A DNA stretch of 64,000 nucleotides from Pseudomonas guariconensis (GTDB lineage: Bacteria > Pseudomonadota > Gammaproteobacteria > Pseudomonadales > Pseudomonadaceae), in contig NZ_JAMYBK010000001.1 of the NCBI RefSeq assembly GCF_024127895.1, positions 1 to 64,000 of the forward strand, in the 5' to 3' direction. A model generated the notes under the pieces. The model ran no database searches and was not told where the DNA came from. It was given only the letters and a program-made list of their open reading frames with translations. The translations under genes were made by a program, and so were the position numbers. Positions 29,693 to 39,108 of this stretch are shown piece by piece; within the stretch, counting starts at the first letter, position 1, and each line of letters begins with the position of its first letter.

Positions 29693-30508
29693 ATGCGTAG
29701 ATCGTTTGTTGTCAGCATGCTGGGCGCCAGCATCCTGCTGGCGGGCTGCCAGGCGGTGAACACCACCAGCGGTGGTGCGGTGGGTGTCGAGCGCAAGCAG
29801 TACATGTTCAGCATGCTCTCGACCGATGAGGTCAACCAGATGTATGCCCAGTCGTACCAGCAGACCCTCAGCGAGGCGTCGAGCAAGGGCGTGCTGGACA
29901 AGACCAGTGCCAAGGCCAAGCGCGTCCAGGCCATCGCCGACCGTCTGATCGCCCAGGCACCGAAATTCCGCCCGGATGCCGCGCAGTGGAAGTGGGAGGT
30001 CAACCTGATCCAGAGCGACGAGCTCAATGCCAACTGTGGCCCCGGTGGCAAAATCATCTTCTATACCGGCCTGATCGATAAGCTCCAGCTCACCGATGCC
30101 GAGATCGCTGCGGTCATGGGCCACGAGATCGCCCACGCCCTGCGCGAGCATGGCCGTGAGGCGATGTCCAAGGCCTATGGCGTGGAAATGGCCCGCCAGG
30201 GTGCCGGTGCATTGTTCGGCCTGGGCCAGGACAGCATGGCCCTGGCCGACACCGTGGTGAACTACGCCATGACCTTGCCCAACAGCCGCGCGAATGAGAA
30301 CGAAGCCGACCTGATCGGCCTGGAGCTGGCGGCCCGCGCCGGCTATGACCCGAATGCCGCGATCACCCTGTGGGACAAGATGAGCAAGGCTTCGGAGGGC
30401 GCGCCGCCCGAGTTCATGAGCACCCACCCGGCGTCCAGCAGCCGCATTGCCGCACTGCAGGCGGCCATTCCCAAGGTGATGCCGCTGTACCAGGCCGCCC
30501 GGAAATAA
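29693..30508 (+). CDS. M48-family lipoprotein metalloprotease (LoiP/YggG-like)
   Basis: A 271-residue outer-membrane or periplasm-facing lipoprotein, lipobox LLAGC with Cys19. The zinc motif HEIAH is at 144-148 and the third ligand Glu at about 204 in NENEADLIG. Such proteases act in envelope protein quality control. AGGGAG precedes the ATG at 29693; an ATG further up (29672) would extend past the signal peptide. Monocistronic, convergent with the UPF0016 gene. Confidence 0.9.
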   Translation: MRRSFVVSMLGASILLAGCQAVNTTSGGAVGVERKQYMFSMLSTDEVNQMYAQSYQQTLSEASSKGVLDKTSAKAKRVQAIADRLIAQAPKFRPDAAQWKWEVNLIQSDELNANCGPGGKIIFYTGLIDKLQLTDAEIAAVMGHEIAHALREHGREAMSKAYGVEMARQGAGALFGLGQDSMALADTVVNYAMTLPNSRANENEADLIGLELAARAGYDPNAAITLWDKMSKASEGAPPEFMSTHPASSSRIAALQAAIPKVMPLYQAARK

Positions 30509-30519
30509 GCTGCAAGCGG

Positions 30520-31107
30520 TCAGCCAATCCAGCCACTGGCCCGCATCGCCGAATATACCGCCACTGCGGCGAGGACGAAGAACGCCGTGGCGGCCAGGCG
30601 GCGGATCAGGGTCAGTGGCAGTTTCTCGGCGGCGAAGTTGCCCGCCAGCACCACCGGCACGTTGGCGATCAGCATGCCCACGGTGGTGCCGATGATGACC
30701 ATGATCAGATGAGGGTACTGGGCCGCCAGCATGACCGTGGCGACCTGGGTCTTGTCGCCGATCTCGGCCAGGAAGAAGGCGATCAGCGTGGTGACGAACG
30801 GCCCGAAGCGACGCGCGGCGCTATTCTCGTCATCGTCCATCTTGTCTGGAACCAGGGTCCACAGCGCGGTGGCGGCAAAACTGGCGGCGAGTATCCAGTG
30901 CAGCACGGTCTCGCTGAAGAAGCCGCTGACCCAGGCGCCCACGGCACCTGCGGCGGCATGGTTGGCCAGGGTGGCGGCGACGATGCCGGCAATGATCGGC
31001 CAAGGCTTGCGAAAGCGGGCGGCGAGAATGAGCGCGAGCAACTGCGTCTTGTCGCCGATCTCGGCGAGGGCGACGATCGCGGTGGGGACGAGCAGGGATT
31101 CCAACAT
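30520..31107 (-). CDS. UPF0016/GDT1-family manganese exporter
   Basis: 195 residues, six predicted membrane segments in two homologous halves, each with the ion-binding signature: EIGDKTQ at 16-22 and 115-121. Bacterial members (MneA/Mnx types) export Mn2+; eukaryotic homologue TMEM165. The central loop is acidic (DKMDDDENS). It is preceded by a yybP-ykoY riboswitch, which in other bacteria senses Mn2+ and switches on exporters, so manganese efflux is well supported. Confidence 0.92.
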   Translation of the reverse strand: MLESLLVPTAIVALAEIGDKTQLLALILAARFRKPWPIIAGIVAATLANHAAAGAVGAWVSGFFSETVLHWILAASFAATALWTLVPDKMDDDENSAARRFGPFVTTLIAFFLAEIGDKTQVATVMLAAQYPHLIMVIIGTTVGMLIANVPVVLAGNFAAEKLPLTLIRRLAATAFFVLAAVAVYSAMRASGWIG

Positions 31108-31137
31108 CAGGGTTCCTACGGGGGCGGGCCGACACGG

Positions 31138-31185
31138 CTATGACACGTACAGCCTCCCCGCCCCGGGTAAGGTGTGCGTGTCATA
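31138..31185 (-). promoter_or_regulatory. Expression-platform hairpin of the Mn riboswitch
   Basis: CTATGACACG (31138-31147) and CGTGTCATAG (31176-31185) form a perfect 10-bp inverted repeat enclosing a GC-rich loop. The promoter-proximal arm, read on the minus strand, overlaps the conserved 3' end of the aptamer (GACCTATGACACG). Pairing of the two arms and aptamer folding should be exclusive. Inference from base pairing. Confidence 0.6.
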
Positions 31186-31310
31186 GGTCTTGTCAAACCC
31201 CTCGAGCCGTCTGTGCGGCGATCGGGTCGCACGCGCCATGGCCTGTGGGCCAAGTGTGTTGACGCGTGCCGGGCGAGCGGGGGCTCGCGGGAGACTACTC
31301 CCCTAGGACG
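31178..31310 (-). ncRNA. yybP-ykoY manganese riboswitch aptamer
   Basis: The minus strand carries the class hallmarks in order: TAGGGGAGTAGTC, then a GC hairpin, CGTCAACACACTTGG, a second hairpin, and TTTGACAAGACCTATGA near the 3' side. These match the conserved yybP-ykoY sequence that binds Mn2+. It lies about 70 bp upstream of the UPF0016 exporter on the same strand, the expected target. Confidence 0.88.
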
Positions 31311-31354
31311 GTGCGGATTCTGCCTAGGAGAATCCTTTTCGGCAAGCCTTGTTT

Positions 31355-32353
31355 TTATCCACGTGTTGCCTGGTAGATGCGAAAACCGTCTGCCTCGGCG
31401 CGTACCCGGCAATTGCCCAGGGCCCCTTCGATGAGCGGCTGGTAGCGCAGGAAGCTGTTGGCTACCAGGCGCATTTCGCCGCCTTTTTCCAGGTGTTCGC
31501 TGGATTTTCTCAGGAGATCTTCCGATGCCTGGTAATCGGTATGGACACCGGTATGGAAGGGCGGATTGCTCAGGATCAGGGCCAGCCCCTTGGGCGCGGC
31601 ATCGATGCCGTCACCACTGATCACTTCGCCCTCCAGACCGTTGGCCGCCAAGGTCAGGCGGCTGCTGGCCACGGCGAAGGCATCCACGTCGAGCAGGGTC
31701 ACGTGGCTCTGCGGGTAGCGGCGTTTGACCGTGGCGCCCAGCACGCCGGCGCCGCAGCCGAAGTCCAGTACATGGCCGACCGGCAGCGCGTCCAGGTGCT
31801 GGAGCAGCAGGGCAGTGCCACGATCCAGCCGGCCATGGCTGAACACGCCGGGCAGGCTGACTACCTGCAACGGGCCGTCGTCCAGGGCCAGTTCGAAACG
31901 TTCGGCCAGGCTCTCCAGCGGCAGGGCCTGTGGCACCTCTTCCACGGTCACCTGCCAGAGCTGGCAGTGCCGGGCGCTGTCGAGCTTGCGGGGCTTGCCG
32001 AAGGCTCGCAATTGCTTGGCCGCGCCTTCGATGCCGCCGCGTTTCTCGCCCACCACGTACAGCTCGCGCCCCGCCAAGCGAGCCGCCAGGGCGTTGAGCA
32101 GGTAGGCCGTCAGTTCGCGGGACTTGGGCAGGAACAGCACGGCGGCCTCGAAGGGCACGTCCGGCACCGTCACCCCATAATGGCTGCGGCCGGCGAAACG
32201 GCCATCGAGCAAGGCCTGGTCTCCGGCATGCCAGGCCCAGCCGTTGGCCTGCGGCAACTGGCCGAGCAGGTCGTCGGCGGGCAGCCCGGCGAGCAGCAGC
32301 GGGCCCTGGAACAGTTCGGCCTGGCGAAGCAACACTTCACTGCGCGGGTCCAT
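31355..32353 (-). CDS. rsmC: 16S rRNA m2G1207 methyltransferase
   Basis: 332 residues with the duplicated MTS arrangement of RsmC: a degenerate amino domain and a catalytic carboxyl domain with [12 protein letters not shown] (about 200-211) and [16 protein letters not shown]-dependent guanine-N2 methylation in the small subunit. The ATG at 32353 starts [11 protein letters not shown]; the longer frame upstream overlaps the dehydrogenase gene. The hydroxyacid dehydrogenase ends 50 bp upstream. Confidence 0.92.
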   Translation of the reverse strand: MDPRSEVLLRQAELFQGPLLLAGLPADDLLGQLPQANGWAWHAGDQALLDGRFAGRSHYGVTVPDVPFEAAVLFLPKSRELTAYLLNALAARLAGRELYVVGEKRGGIEGAAKQLRAFGKPRKLDSARHCQLWQVTVEEVPQALPLESLAERFELALDDGPLQVVSLPGVFSHGRLDRGTALLLQHLDALPVGHVLDFGCGAGVLGATVKRRYPQSHVTLLDVDAFAVASSRLTLAANGLEGEVISGDGIDAAPKGLALILSNPPFHTGVHTDYQASEDLLRKSSEHLEKGGEMRLVANSFLRYQPLIEGALGNCRVRAEADGFRIYQATRG

Positions 32354-32403
32354 GGACGACGTCTCCTGAAAAAATGGCGCAGTGTACCAGAGCCTCCTGG
32401 GCG

Positions 32404-33369
32404 TCAGCCGACCACTCGCCGTGGTTGGCCGGCGAAGAAGGCCTGGGCGTTCTCGCTCAGCTGGCCGACGATGCGCTGGCGTGACTCCACCGCGCCCCAG
32501 GCGCTGTGCGGGGTCACGATCAGGCGTGGTACGTCCGGTTCGAGCAACGGGTTGCCATTGGTTGGCGGCTCGACGCTCAGCACATCGGTGGCAGCGCCGC
32601 CCAGGTGACCGCTGCGCAGGGCATCGGCCAGCGCCTGCTCGTCGATCAGGCCGCCACGGGCGGTGTTGACCACCAGGGCGCCGGGCTTGAGCAGGGCCAG
32701 TTCGCGGACGCCGATCATGTGCCGGGTGTGTTCGTTGAGTGGACAGTGCAGGGTCAGGGCGTCGACCTGGGGAAGCAGCTCGTCCAGGGGCAGGCGCTCT
32801 GCACGGGCCGGGCGCCCGGGGATCTGCCCGCTGAGCACGCGCATGCCGAAGGCCTCGGCCAGCCGCGCCACGGCACCGCCCAGTTCGCCGTGCCCGAGCA
32901 GGCCAAGGGTCTTGCCTTGCAGCTCGACGATGGGGAAGTCCAGCAGGCAGAACTGGCTGGCCGTCGCCCAGCGTCCCTCGGCCACGGCCTGGTTGTAGTC
33001 GCACAGGCGGGTCGCCAGGGCCAGCAGCAGGGCCAGGGTGTGCTGTGCCACCGATGGCGTGCCGTAGCCCTGGCAGTTGCACACCGTGATGCCTTGGGCG
33101 CGTGCGGCCTGCAGGTCGACATTGTTGGTGCCGGTGGCCGCGATCAGGATCAGTTTCAGCTGCGGGTTGGCCGCCAGGGCAGAGGCGTCGAGCATCACCT
33201 TGTTGCTGATCACCGCCGTGGCGCCTTGCAGGCGTTCGGCGACCTGCTCCGATGTGGTCGCGGCGTGCAATTGCAGGCTGTCGAACTGTTGTGCCAGGGG
33301 CGAGAGGTCGAGGTCGCCGAGGTCCAGGGATTGATGGTCGAGAAAGACGGCGTGGCGCGGGCTGGGCAT
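32404..33369 (-). CDS. hprA: D-2-hydroxyacid dehydrogenase (glycerate/hydroxypyruvate reductase-like)
   Basis: 321 residues of the NAD(P)-dependent D-isomer family. Rossmann motif LLGHGELGG at about 152-160; catalytic Arg in NTARGGLID, Glu in LSVEPP and His in TPHSAWG. Interconverts hydroxypyruvate/glyoxylate with glycerate/glycolate most likely; exact substrate not deducible. The ATG at 33369 ([13 protein letters not shown]) is chosen; longer frame not conserved. Lies upstream of rsmC and divergent from the acyl-CoA ligase. Confidence 0.88.
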   Translation of the reverse strand: MPSPRHAVFLDHQSLDLGDLDLSPLAQQFDSLQLHAATTSEQVAERLQGATAVISNKVMLDASALAANPQLKLILIAATGTNNVDLQAARAQGITVCNCQGYGTPSVAQHTLALLLALATRLCDYNQAVAEGRWATASQFCLLDFPIVELQGKTLGLLGHGELGGAVARLAEAFGMRVLSGQIPGRPARAERLPLDELLPQVDALTLHCPLNEHTRHMIGVRELALLKPGALVVNTARGGLIDEQALADALRSGHLGGAATDVLSVEPPTNGNPLLEPDVPRLIVTPHSAWGAVESRQRIVGQLSENAQAFFAGQPRRVVG

Positions 33370-33561
33370 CCGGGGGCTCCGAGGGCTGGGGTCATGGGGC
33401 GATGCTGATGCCCCAACCTGAAGCCGGGCTCTCGAAGTGTCAAGTCGGCCACTCATACCTTGGGCGGCGCAAATCATTCCTTCGGCTGATTTGACCGACG
33501 CGTCACCGATCTAGAGTAACCCCCTGACTTGTCCGGCCCGCATTGCAGAAAAGGGATCCCC

Positions 33562-35244
33562 ATGTTGCAGACGCGTATCATCGAGCCCGCCGAGGGCGCC
33601 TACACCTTCCCGTTGCTGATCAAGCGCCTGCTGATGTCTGGCAGCCGCTACGAGAAGACTCGCGAGATCCTCTACCGCGACCAGTTGCGCCTGACCTACC
33701 CACAACTGGTCGAGCGGGTCGCCCGCCTGGCCAACGTGCTGACCGAGGCCGGGGTCAAGGCCGGTGACACGGTGGCTGTGATGGACTGGGACAGCCACCG
33801 CTACCTGGAGTGCATGTTCGCCATCCCGATGATCGGTGCGGTGGTGCACACCATCAATGTGCGCCTGTCGCCGGAGCAGATCCTCTACACCATGAACCAC
33901 GCTGAAGACCGTCTCGTGCTGGTCAACAGCGATTTCGTCGGCCTCTACCAGGCCATCGCCGGGCAGTTGACCACGGTGGAAAAGACCCTGCTGCTGACCG
34001 ATGGCCAGGACAAGACCGCCGACCTGCCCGACCTGGTCGGCGAATACGAGCAACTGCTCGCCGCCGCCAGCCCACACCATGACTTCCCCGACTTCGACGA
34101 GAACTCGGTGGCCACCACCTTCTACACCACGGGCACCACCGGCAACCCCAAGGGCGTGTTCTTCACCCATCGCCAACTGGTGCTGCACACCCTGGCCGAG
34201 GCCTCGGTGACCGGCAGCATCGACAGCGTGCGCCTGCTTGGCAGCAACGATGTGTACATGCCCATCACGCCGATGTTCCATGTGCATGCCTGGGGCATTC
34301 CCTATGCCGCGACCATGCTCGGCATGAAGCAGGTCTACCCGGGGCGCTACGAGCCGGACATGCTGGTCAAGCTGTGGCGCGAGGAGAAGGTGACCTTCTC
34401 CCACTGCGTGCCGACCATCCTGCAGATGCTGCTCAACTGCCCATCGGCCCAGGGCCAGGACTTCGCCGGCTGGAAGATCATCATCGGCGGCAGTGCGCTC
34501 AACCGTGCGTTGTACGAAGCGGCCCTGGCCCGTGGCATCCAACTGACTGCGGCGTACGGCATGTCCGAGACCTGCCCGCTGATTTCCTGCGCGCACCTGA
34601 ACGACGAACTGCAGGCCGGTAGCGAGGACGAGCGCATCTCCTACCGGATCAAGGCCGGTGTGCCGGTGCCGCTGGTGGAAGCGGCGATCGTCGACGAACA
34701 GGGCAACTTCCTCCCCGCCGATGGCGAGACCCAGGGCGAACTGGTACTGCGTGCGCCCTGGCTGTCGATGGGCTACTTCAAGGAGCCGCAGAAAAGCGAG
34801 GAGCTGTGGCAGGGTGGCTGGCTGCATACCGGTGACGTCGCCACCCTCGACGGCATGGGCTACATCGATATCCGCGATCGCATCAAGGATGTGATCAAGA
34901 CCGGTGGCGAGTGGATCTCGTCCCTCGACCTGGAAGACCTGATCAGCCGTCATCCGGCCGTGCGTGAAGTGGCGGTGGTCGGGGTCGCCGACCCGCAATG
35001 GGGCGAGCGGCCATTCGCCTTGCTGGTGGTGCGCGAGGGGCAGAGCATCGACGCGCGCAGCCTCAAGGATCATCTCAAGCCTTTCGTCGAGCAAGGTCAC
35101 ATCAACAAGTGGGCGATTCCCAGCCAGATCGCCGTTGTTACTGAAATTCCCAAGACCAGTGTCGGCAAGCTCGACAAGAAGCGTATCCGCGTGGATATCA
35201 GCCAGTGGCAGGCCAGTAACAGCGCCTTCCTGTCGACCCTGTAA
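33562..35244 (+). CDS. Medium-chain fatty acid-CoA ligase (AlkK-like)
   Basis: 560 residues of the ANL adenylating superfamily: fatty acid + ATP + CoA to acyl-CoA. Motifs: P-loop TTGTTGNPKGV at about 188-198, YGMSETCPL at about 332, LHTGDVATLDGMGYIDIRDRIKD at about 422-445, and the final catalytic Lys in TSVGKLDKKR. Sequence is of the AlkK/medium-chain type. AAGGG precedes the ATG at 33562. A GC-rich hairpin follows (35252-35281). The neighbouring DUF1302/DUF1329 genes suggest it activates acids imported or released by that system. Confidence 0.9.
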   Translation: MLQTRIIEPAEGAYTFPLLIKRLLMSGSRYEKTREILYRDQLRLTYPQLVERVARLANVLTEAGVKAGDTVAVMDWDSHRYLECMFAIPMIGAVVHTINVRLSPEQILYTMNHAEDRLVLVNSDFVGLYQAIAGQLTTVEKTLLLTDGQDKTADLPDLVGEYEQLLAAASPHHDFPDFDENSVATTFYTTGTTGNPKGVFFTHRQLVLHTLAEASVTGSIDSVRLLGSNDVYMPITPMFHVHAWGIPYAATMLGMKQVYPGRYEPDMLVKLWREEKVTFSHCVPTILQMLLNCPSAQGQDFAGWKIIIGGSALNRALYEAALARGIQLTAAYGMSETCPLISCAHLNDELQAGSEDERISYRIKAGVPVPLVEAAIVDEQGNFLPADGETQGELVLRAPWLSMGYFKEPQKSEELWQGGWLHTGDVATLDGMGYIDIRDRIKDVIKTGGEWISSLDLEDLISRHPAVREVAVVGVADPQWGERPFALLVVREGQSIDARSLKDHLKPFVEQGHINKWAIPSQIAVVTEIPKTSVGKLDKKRIRVDISQWQASNSAFLSTL

Positions 35245-35570
35245 CACCTGCGCGGGGCGCGACCGTCCAGGCGCGTCCCGCATTCCAGAGCGGCTGCGGC
35301 CTTGTCAAACGGCAAATATGCGCCATGCTTCTTTCCTGTCGGCAGGCAGGCGCCTGCGGGGTGGGCGCTGGCAGGGTGCGCAAATCACACTTTAGAGGGA
35401 TCAAGCGCCTGTGCCTGCTGGCTATAGTCGGGGTCAGGGGATTTTCAGGAATGGGGAGGGCGAGGCGCACAAGCCGCTTCGCCGCGGGCGCAAGCCTGCT
35501 GCACCGGTCTCGGGGCCGTTTCTGAAAAGGACTCACTGCCATAACAAAAAAAGTACATGGAGTAGCGTCG
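35245..35570. promoter_or_regulatory. Intergenic region upstream of DUF1302 gene
   Basis: 326 bp without a gene. It starts with an imperfect hairpin GCGGGGCGCG / CGCGTCCCGC (35252-35281), probably ending the CoA-ligase transcript. A -10-like TATAGT is at 35423. Two nearby GGGGA blocks (GGGGATTTTC and GGGGAGGGCG, about 35437-35464) resemble half-sites of MalT-type regulators, a weak suggestion given the MalT-like gene downstream. TGGAGTAG serves as ribosome binding site. Confidence 0.4.
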
Positions 35571-37490
35571 ATGACATCTGCAAACCAGTTCTGGCGCCGG
35601 GCGAAGCTGCCCTTGGCCGTCAGCCTCGCTTCCACGCTCGCAAGTCCCGCATTCGGTGTCAGCTTCAACATCGGGGAAATCGAAGGCCAGTTCGATTCGT
35701 CGCTCTCCGTCGGGGCCAGTTGGTCGACAGCCAAGCCGAACAAGAACCTCATCGGGGTCAACAACGGTGGCCGGGGCCTTTCGCAGACTTCCGACGACGG
35801 CCACCTGAACTTCAAGCGCGGTGAAACCTTCTCGAAGATCTTCAAGGGTATCCACGACCTCGAACTCAAGTACGGCGACACCGGGGTGTTCGTCCGCGGC
35901 AAGTACTGGTACGACTTCGAGCTCAAGGACGAAAATCGCCCGTTCAAGGACATCAGCGACTCCAACCGCAAGGAAGGCGCCAAGTCTTCCGGTGCCGAGC
36001 TGCTCGATGCCTTCATCTACCACAACTACAGCCTCGGCGACCTGCCGGGCACGGTGCGCCTGGGCAAGCAGGTGGTCAGCTGGGGGGAGAGTACCTTCAT
36101 CGGCAGCGGCATCAACGCCGTCAACCCGATCGACGTCTCGGCGTTCCGCCGGCCCGGTGCCGAGATCAAGGAAGGCCTGATCCCGGTCAACATGTTCTAC
36201 CTGTCCCAGAGCGTCTCCGACAACCTGTCGTTCGAGGGCTTCTACCAACTGGAATGGGACCAGACCGTCGTCGATAACTGCGGCACCTTCTTCTCCCAGC
36301 CGGATGTGATCGCCGATGGTTGCGACAACAACCTGGCGGTACTGGCCACCCAGTCCACGCTGGCCGGCAGGCTCGGCCCGCTGGCCGCTCCGGTGGGGGC
36401 CACGCTGGCGGGGCAGGGCGTGAACTGGGGCTCGCCCGACGAAGGGGTGATCGTGCGCCGTGGGCCCGACCGCGATGCACGGGACAGCGGCCAGTTCGGC
36501 GTGGCCCTGCGCTACATGTACGAGCCGTTGAACACCGAGTTCGGCGGTTACTTCATGAACTACCACAGCCGTGCGCCGATCTTCAGTGGCCGCGGCGCCG
36601 ATGCCCAGTACTACGACCCGAACAGGCTGGGCGCCGCCTTGATCGGTGCGGGCGTGCCTGCTGGTGCGCTGGGTGCGCTACTGCCTTCGCTGATGCCGCT
36701 GGTGGTCGCGGGCAATTCCAGCTACTACGTGGAATACCCGGAAGATATCCGCCTCTACGGTCTGAGCTTCTCCACCACGCTGCCCAGCGGCACGGCGTGG
36801 AGCGGTGAAATCAGCTATCGCCCGAACGCACCGGTGCAGTTGAACACGACCGATATCCTCTATTCGGGCCTGACGCCGCTCGACCCTGACGCTTCGGTGT
36901 TGCAGGGTAGGCCGGGCACGGACCAGCCGGGCTATCGCCGTAAGGAAATCACCCAGCTGCAAACCACCTTCACGCACTTCTTCGACCAGGTGATGGGCGC
37001 CGAGCGCCTGACCATGGTGGGTGAAATCGGCTGGACCCACGTCGGTGGCCTGGAAAGCACGTCCAAGGCTCGCTACGGGCGTGATCCGGTCTACGGCCCA
37101 GGGCCGCTGCCCAATGGCCGTTGCCAGTCGTTGAACGCCAGCACCGTGGGCACCGGGCCGCAGAACAACGTGTCGCGCTACTGCGAGAACGACGGCTACA
37201 CCACCAGCGATTCCTGGGGTTACCGCGTTCGGGCCATCTGGGACTACAACAATGTCTTCGCCGGCGTGAACCTGCGCCCGAGCGTGGCCTGGTCCCATGA
37301 CGTCGATGGCTACTCGCCGGGCCCGGGCGGCAACTTCGAGGAAGGGCGCAAGGCGATCAGCCTGGGCCTGGATGCCGAGTACCAGCAGACCTACACGGCC
37401 AGCCTGTCATACACCAACTTCTTCGATGGCAAGTACACCACCGTGGATGATCGCGATTTCATCGCCCTCAGCTTCGGCGTGAACTTCTAA
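35571..37490 (+). CDS. DUF1302 outer-membrane protein
   Basis: 639 residues. Signal peptide cleaved near Ala27-Gly29 (LASPAFG). The remainder is rich in alternating polar/aromatic strands (ELKYGDTGVFVRGKYWYDF) and ends in Phe (ALSFGVNF), as in outer-membrane beta-barrels. DUF1302 proteins occur in pseudomonads always beside a DUF1329 protein, often near hydrophobic-substrate catabolism genes; no biochemical role is established. Start fixed by GGAG at proper distance. The DUF1329 gene follows after 25 bp. Confidence 0.88.
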   Translation: MTSANQFWRRAKLPLAVSLASTLASPAFGVSFNIGEIEGQFDSSLSVGASWSTAKPNKNLIGVNNGGRGLSQTSDDGHLNFKRGETFSKIFKGIHDLELKYGDTGVFVRGKYWYDFELKDENRPFKDISDSNRKEGAKSSGAELLDAFIYHNYSLGDLPGTVRLGKQVVSWGESTFIGSGINAVNPIDVSAFRRPGAEIKEGLIPVNMFYLSQSVSDNLSFEGFYQLEWDQTVVDNCGTFFSQPDVIADGCDNNLAVLATQSTLAGRLGPLAAPVGATLAGQGVNWGSPDEGVIVRRGPDRDARDSGQFGVALRYMYEPLNTEFGGYFMNYHSRAPIFSGRGADAQYYDPNRLGAALIGAGVPAGALGALLPSLMPLVVAGNSSYYVEYPEDIRLYGLSFSTTLPSGTAWSGEISYRPNAPVQLNTTDILYSGLTPLDPDASVLQGRPGTDQPGYRRKEITQLQTTFTHFFDQVMGAERLTMVGEIGWTHVGGLESTSKARYGRDPVYGPGPLPNGRCQSLNASTVGTGPQNNVSRYCENDGYTTSDSWGYRVRAIWDYNNVFAGVNLRPSVAWSHDVDGYSPGPGGNFEEGRKAISLGLDAEYQQTYTASLSYTNFFDGKYTTVDDRDFIALSFGVNF

Positions 37491-37515
37491 GAACACTGAT
37501 CCAGGACGACACAGA

Positions 37516-38880
37516 ATGAACAAGACCAGAAGTCTGCTGCAAGCCGGTGTGCTGGGCCTGTCCCTGCTGGCGACCAGCGTCATGGCTGCGGTTTCCGCCG
37601 ACGAGGCGGCCAAGTTGGGCACCACCCTGACCCCGATGGGGGCGGAGAAGGCGGGCAATGCCGATGGTTCCATCGGCCCGTGGGAGCCGTTGTCCAAGAC
37701 CGCGGGCAGCGCCGATGCCAAGGGGTTCCTGTCTGACCCATACGCCAGCGACAAGCCGCTGTTCACCATCACCGCGCAGAACGTCGACCAGTACAAGGAC
37801 AAGCTGTCCCCAGGCCAGGTGGCGATGTTCAAGCGCTATCCGCAGACCTACAAGATCCCGGTGTACAAGACCCATCGCGGCTCGACGGTGCCCGATGAAG
37901 TCTTCGCCGCCATCAAGGAGAACGCCACCAAGACCACCCTGGTCGAGGGCGGCAACGGCCTGAACAACTTCCGTACCGCCATCCCGTTCCCGATTCCCAA
38001 GAGCGGCATCGAGGTGATCTGGAACCACATCACCCGCTACCGGGGCGGCAGCGTGACCCGCCTGGTGACCCAGGCCACGCCGCAGCAGAATGGCTCCTAT
38101 AGCCTGGTGTACTTCCAGGACCAGTTCGTCTTCCGCGACCGGATGAAGGACTACGACCCGAACAACCCAGGCAACGTGCTGTTCTACTTCAAGCAGAAGG
38201 TGACGGCGCCGGCGCGCCTGGCCGGGACCGTGCTGCTCGTCCACGAGACCCTGGACCAGGTCAAGGAGCCTCGCAAGGCGTGGATCTACAACGCCGGCCA
38301 GCGCCGCGTGCGCCAGGCGCCGCAGGTGTCCTACGACGGGCCAGGTACCGCCGCCGACGGCCTGCGGACGTCCGACAACCTGGACATGTACAACGGCGCA
38401 CCGGACCGCTACGACTGGAAGCTGGAAGGCAAGAAGGAGATGTACATCGCCTCCAACAGCTACAAGCTCGACGATCCGAAGCTCAAGTATGCCGACATCC
38501 TCAAACCGGGCCACATCAACCAGGACCTGTCTCGCTACGAGCTGCGCCGTGTGTGGCATGTGGTCGCCACCCTCAAGCCGGGGCAGCGGCACATCTATGC
38601 CAAGCGTGACTTCTACATCGACGAGGACACCTGGCAGGCCGCGGTGATCGACCAGTACGACGGGCGCGGGCAGCTGTGGCGCGTGTCCGAGGCCCATGCG
38701 CAGGACTACTACAACGTGCAGGTGCCGTGGTACACCCTGGAAGCCATCTACGACCTGCAATCGGGGCGCTACCTGGCGCTGGGCATGAAGAACGAAGAGA
38801 AGCGTGCCTACGACTTCGGCTTCAGTGCCAGCAAGAGCGACTTCCAGCCAGCTGCGCTGCGCCAGGAGGGGGTGCGTTGA
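37516..38880 (+). CDS. DUF1329 exported protein
   Basis: 454 residues with signal peptide MNKTRSLLQAGVLGLSLLAT, cleaved around Ala24-25. The family is predicted to adopt a LolA/LolB-like lipoprotein-carrier fold (established only by similarity), suggesting it binds a hydrophobic ligand or lipoprotein in the periplasm. Conserved stretches include IWNHITRYRGGSVTR and YEAIYDLQSGRYLAL-type ends. Operon with DUF1302. Its terminator is split by the inserted element at 38933. Confidence 0.86.
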   Translation: MNKTRSLLQAGVLGLSLLATSVMAAVSADEAAKLGTTLTPMGAEKAGNADGSIGPWEPLSKTAGSADAKGFLSDPYASDKPLFTITAQNVDQYKDKLSPGQVAMFKRYPQTYKIPVYKTHRGSTVPDEVFAAIKENATKTTLVEGGNGLNNFRTAIPFPIPKSGIEVIWNHITRYRGGSVTRLVTQATPQQNGSYSLVYFQDQFVFRDRMKDYDPNNPGNVLFYFKQKVTAPARLAGTVLLVHETLDQVKEPRKAWIYNAGQRRVRQAPQVSYDGPGTAADGLRTSDNLDMYNGAPDRYDWKLEGKKEMYIASNSYKLDDPKLKYADILKPGHINQDLSRYELRRVWHVVATLKPGQRHIYAKRDFYIDEDTWQAAVIDQYDGRGQLWRVSEAHAQDYYNVQVPWYTLEAIYDLQSGRYLALGMKNEEKRAYDFGFSASKSDFQPAALRQEGVR

Positions 38881-38921
38881 GGCGGGTGTGATGAACCTTG
38901 TGTGATCTCCCGAAAACGCCC

Positions 38922-38932
38922 CGGCTTGCCGG
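38922..38932. repeat. 11-bp target-site duplication, left copy
   Basis: CGGCTTGCCGG is repeated perfectly at 39109-39119 on the other side of the element, as made by staggered transposase cutting. Length fits IS4-type and some other transposases. Confidence 0.85.
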
Positions 38933-39108
38933 TAATGCTGTTCACTTAAGCCATTGGGGCCGCCTTGCGGCCCTTCGCGGGCAAGCCCGCTCCCACAAGT
39001 ACGCTGCAAACCTCAAGGAATGCACGATCCTGTGGGAGCGGGCTCGCCCGCGAAGGGCTGCAAGGCAGCCCCAATCGATGTCACATCAGACTTAAGTGAA
39101 CAGCATTA
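38933..39108. mobile_element. MITE-like element, copy 1 (176 bp)
   Basis: Bounded by perfect 18-bp terminal inverted repeats, TAATGCTGTTCACTTAAG and complement. Inside are two REP sequences in opposite orientation (CTTCGCGGGCAAGCCCGCTCCCACA ... and its near-complement), able to fold into one long hairpin. It carries no coding sequence, so a transposase in trans is required; none is in this window. Copy 2 at 49137 differs at two positions only. It is flanked by an 11-bp target duplication within a terminator. Confidence 0.9.

Noticed and set aside
35437..35464. MalT-type binding boxes upstream of DUF1302
   Set aside because: Two GGGGA blocks only; short G-rich strings are common at this G+C, so this is noted but not called.
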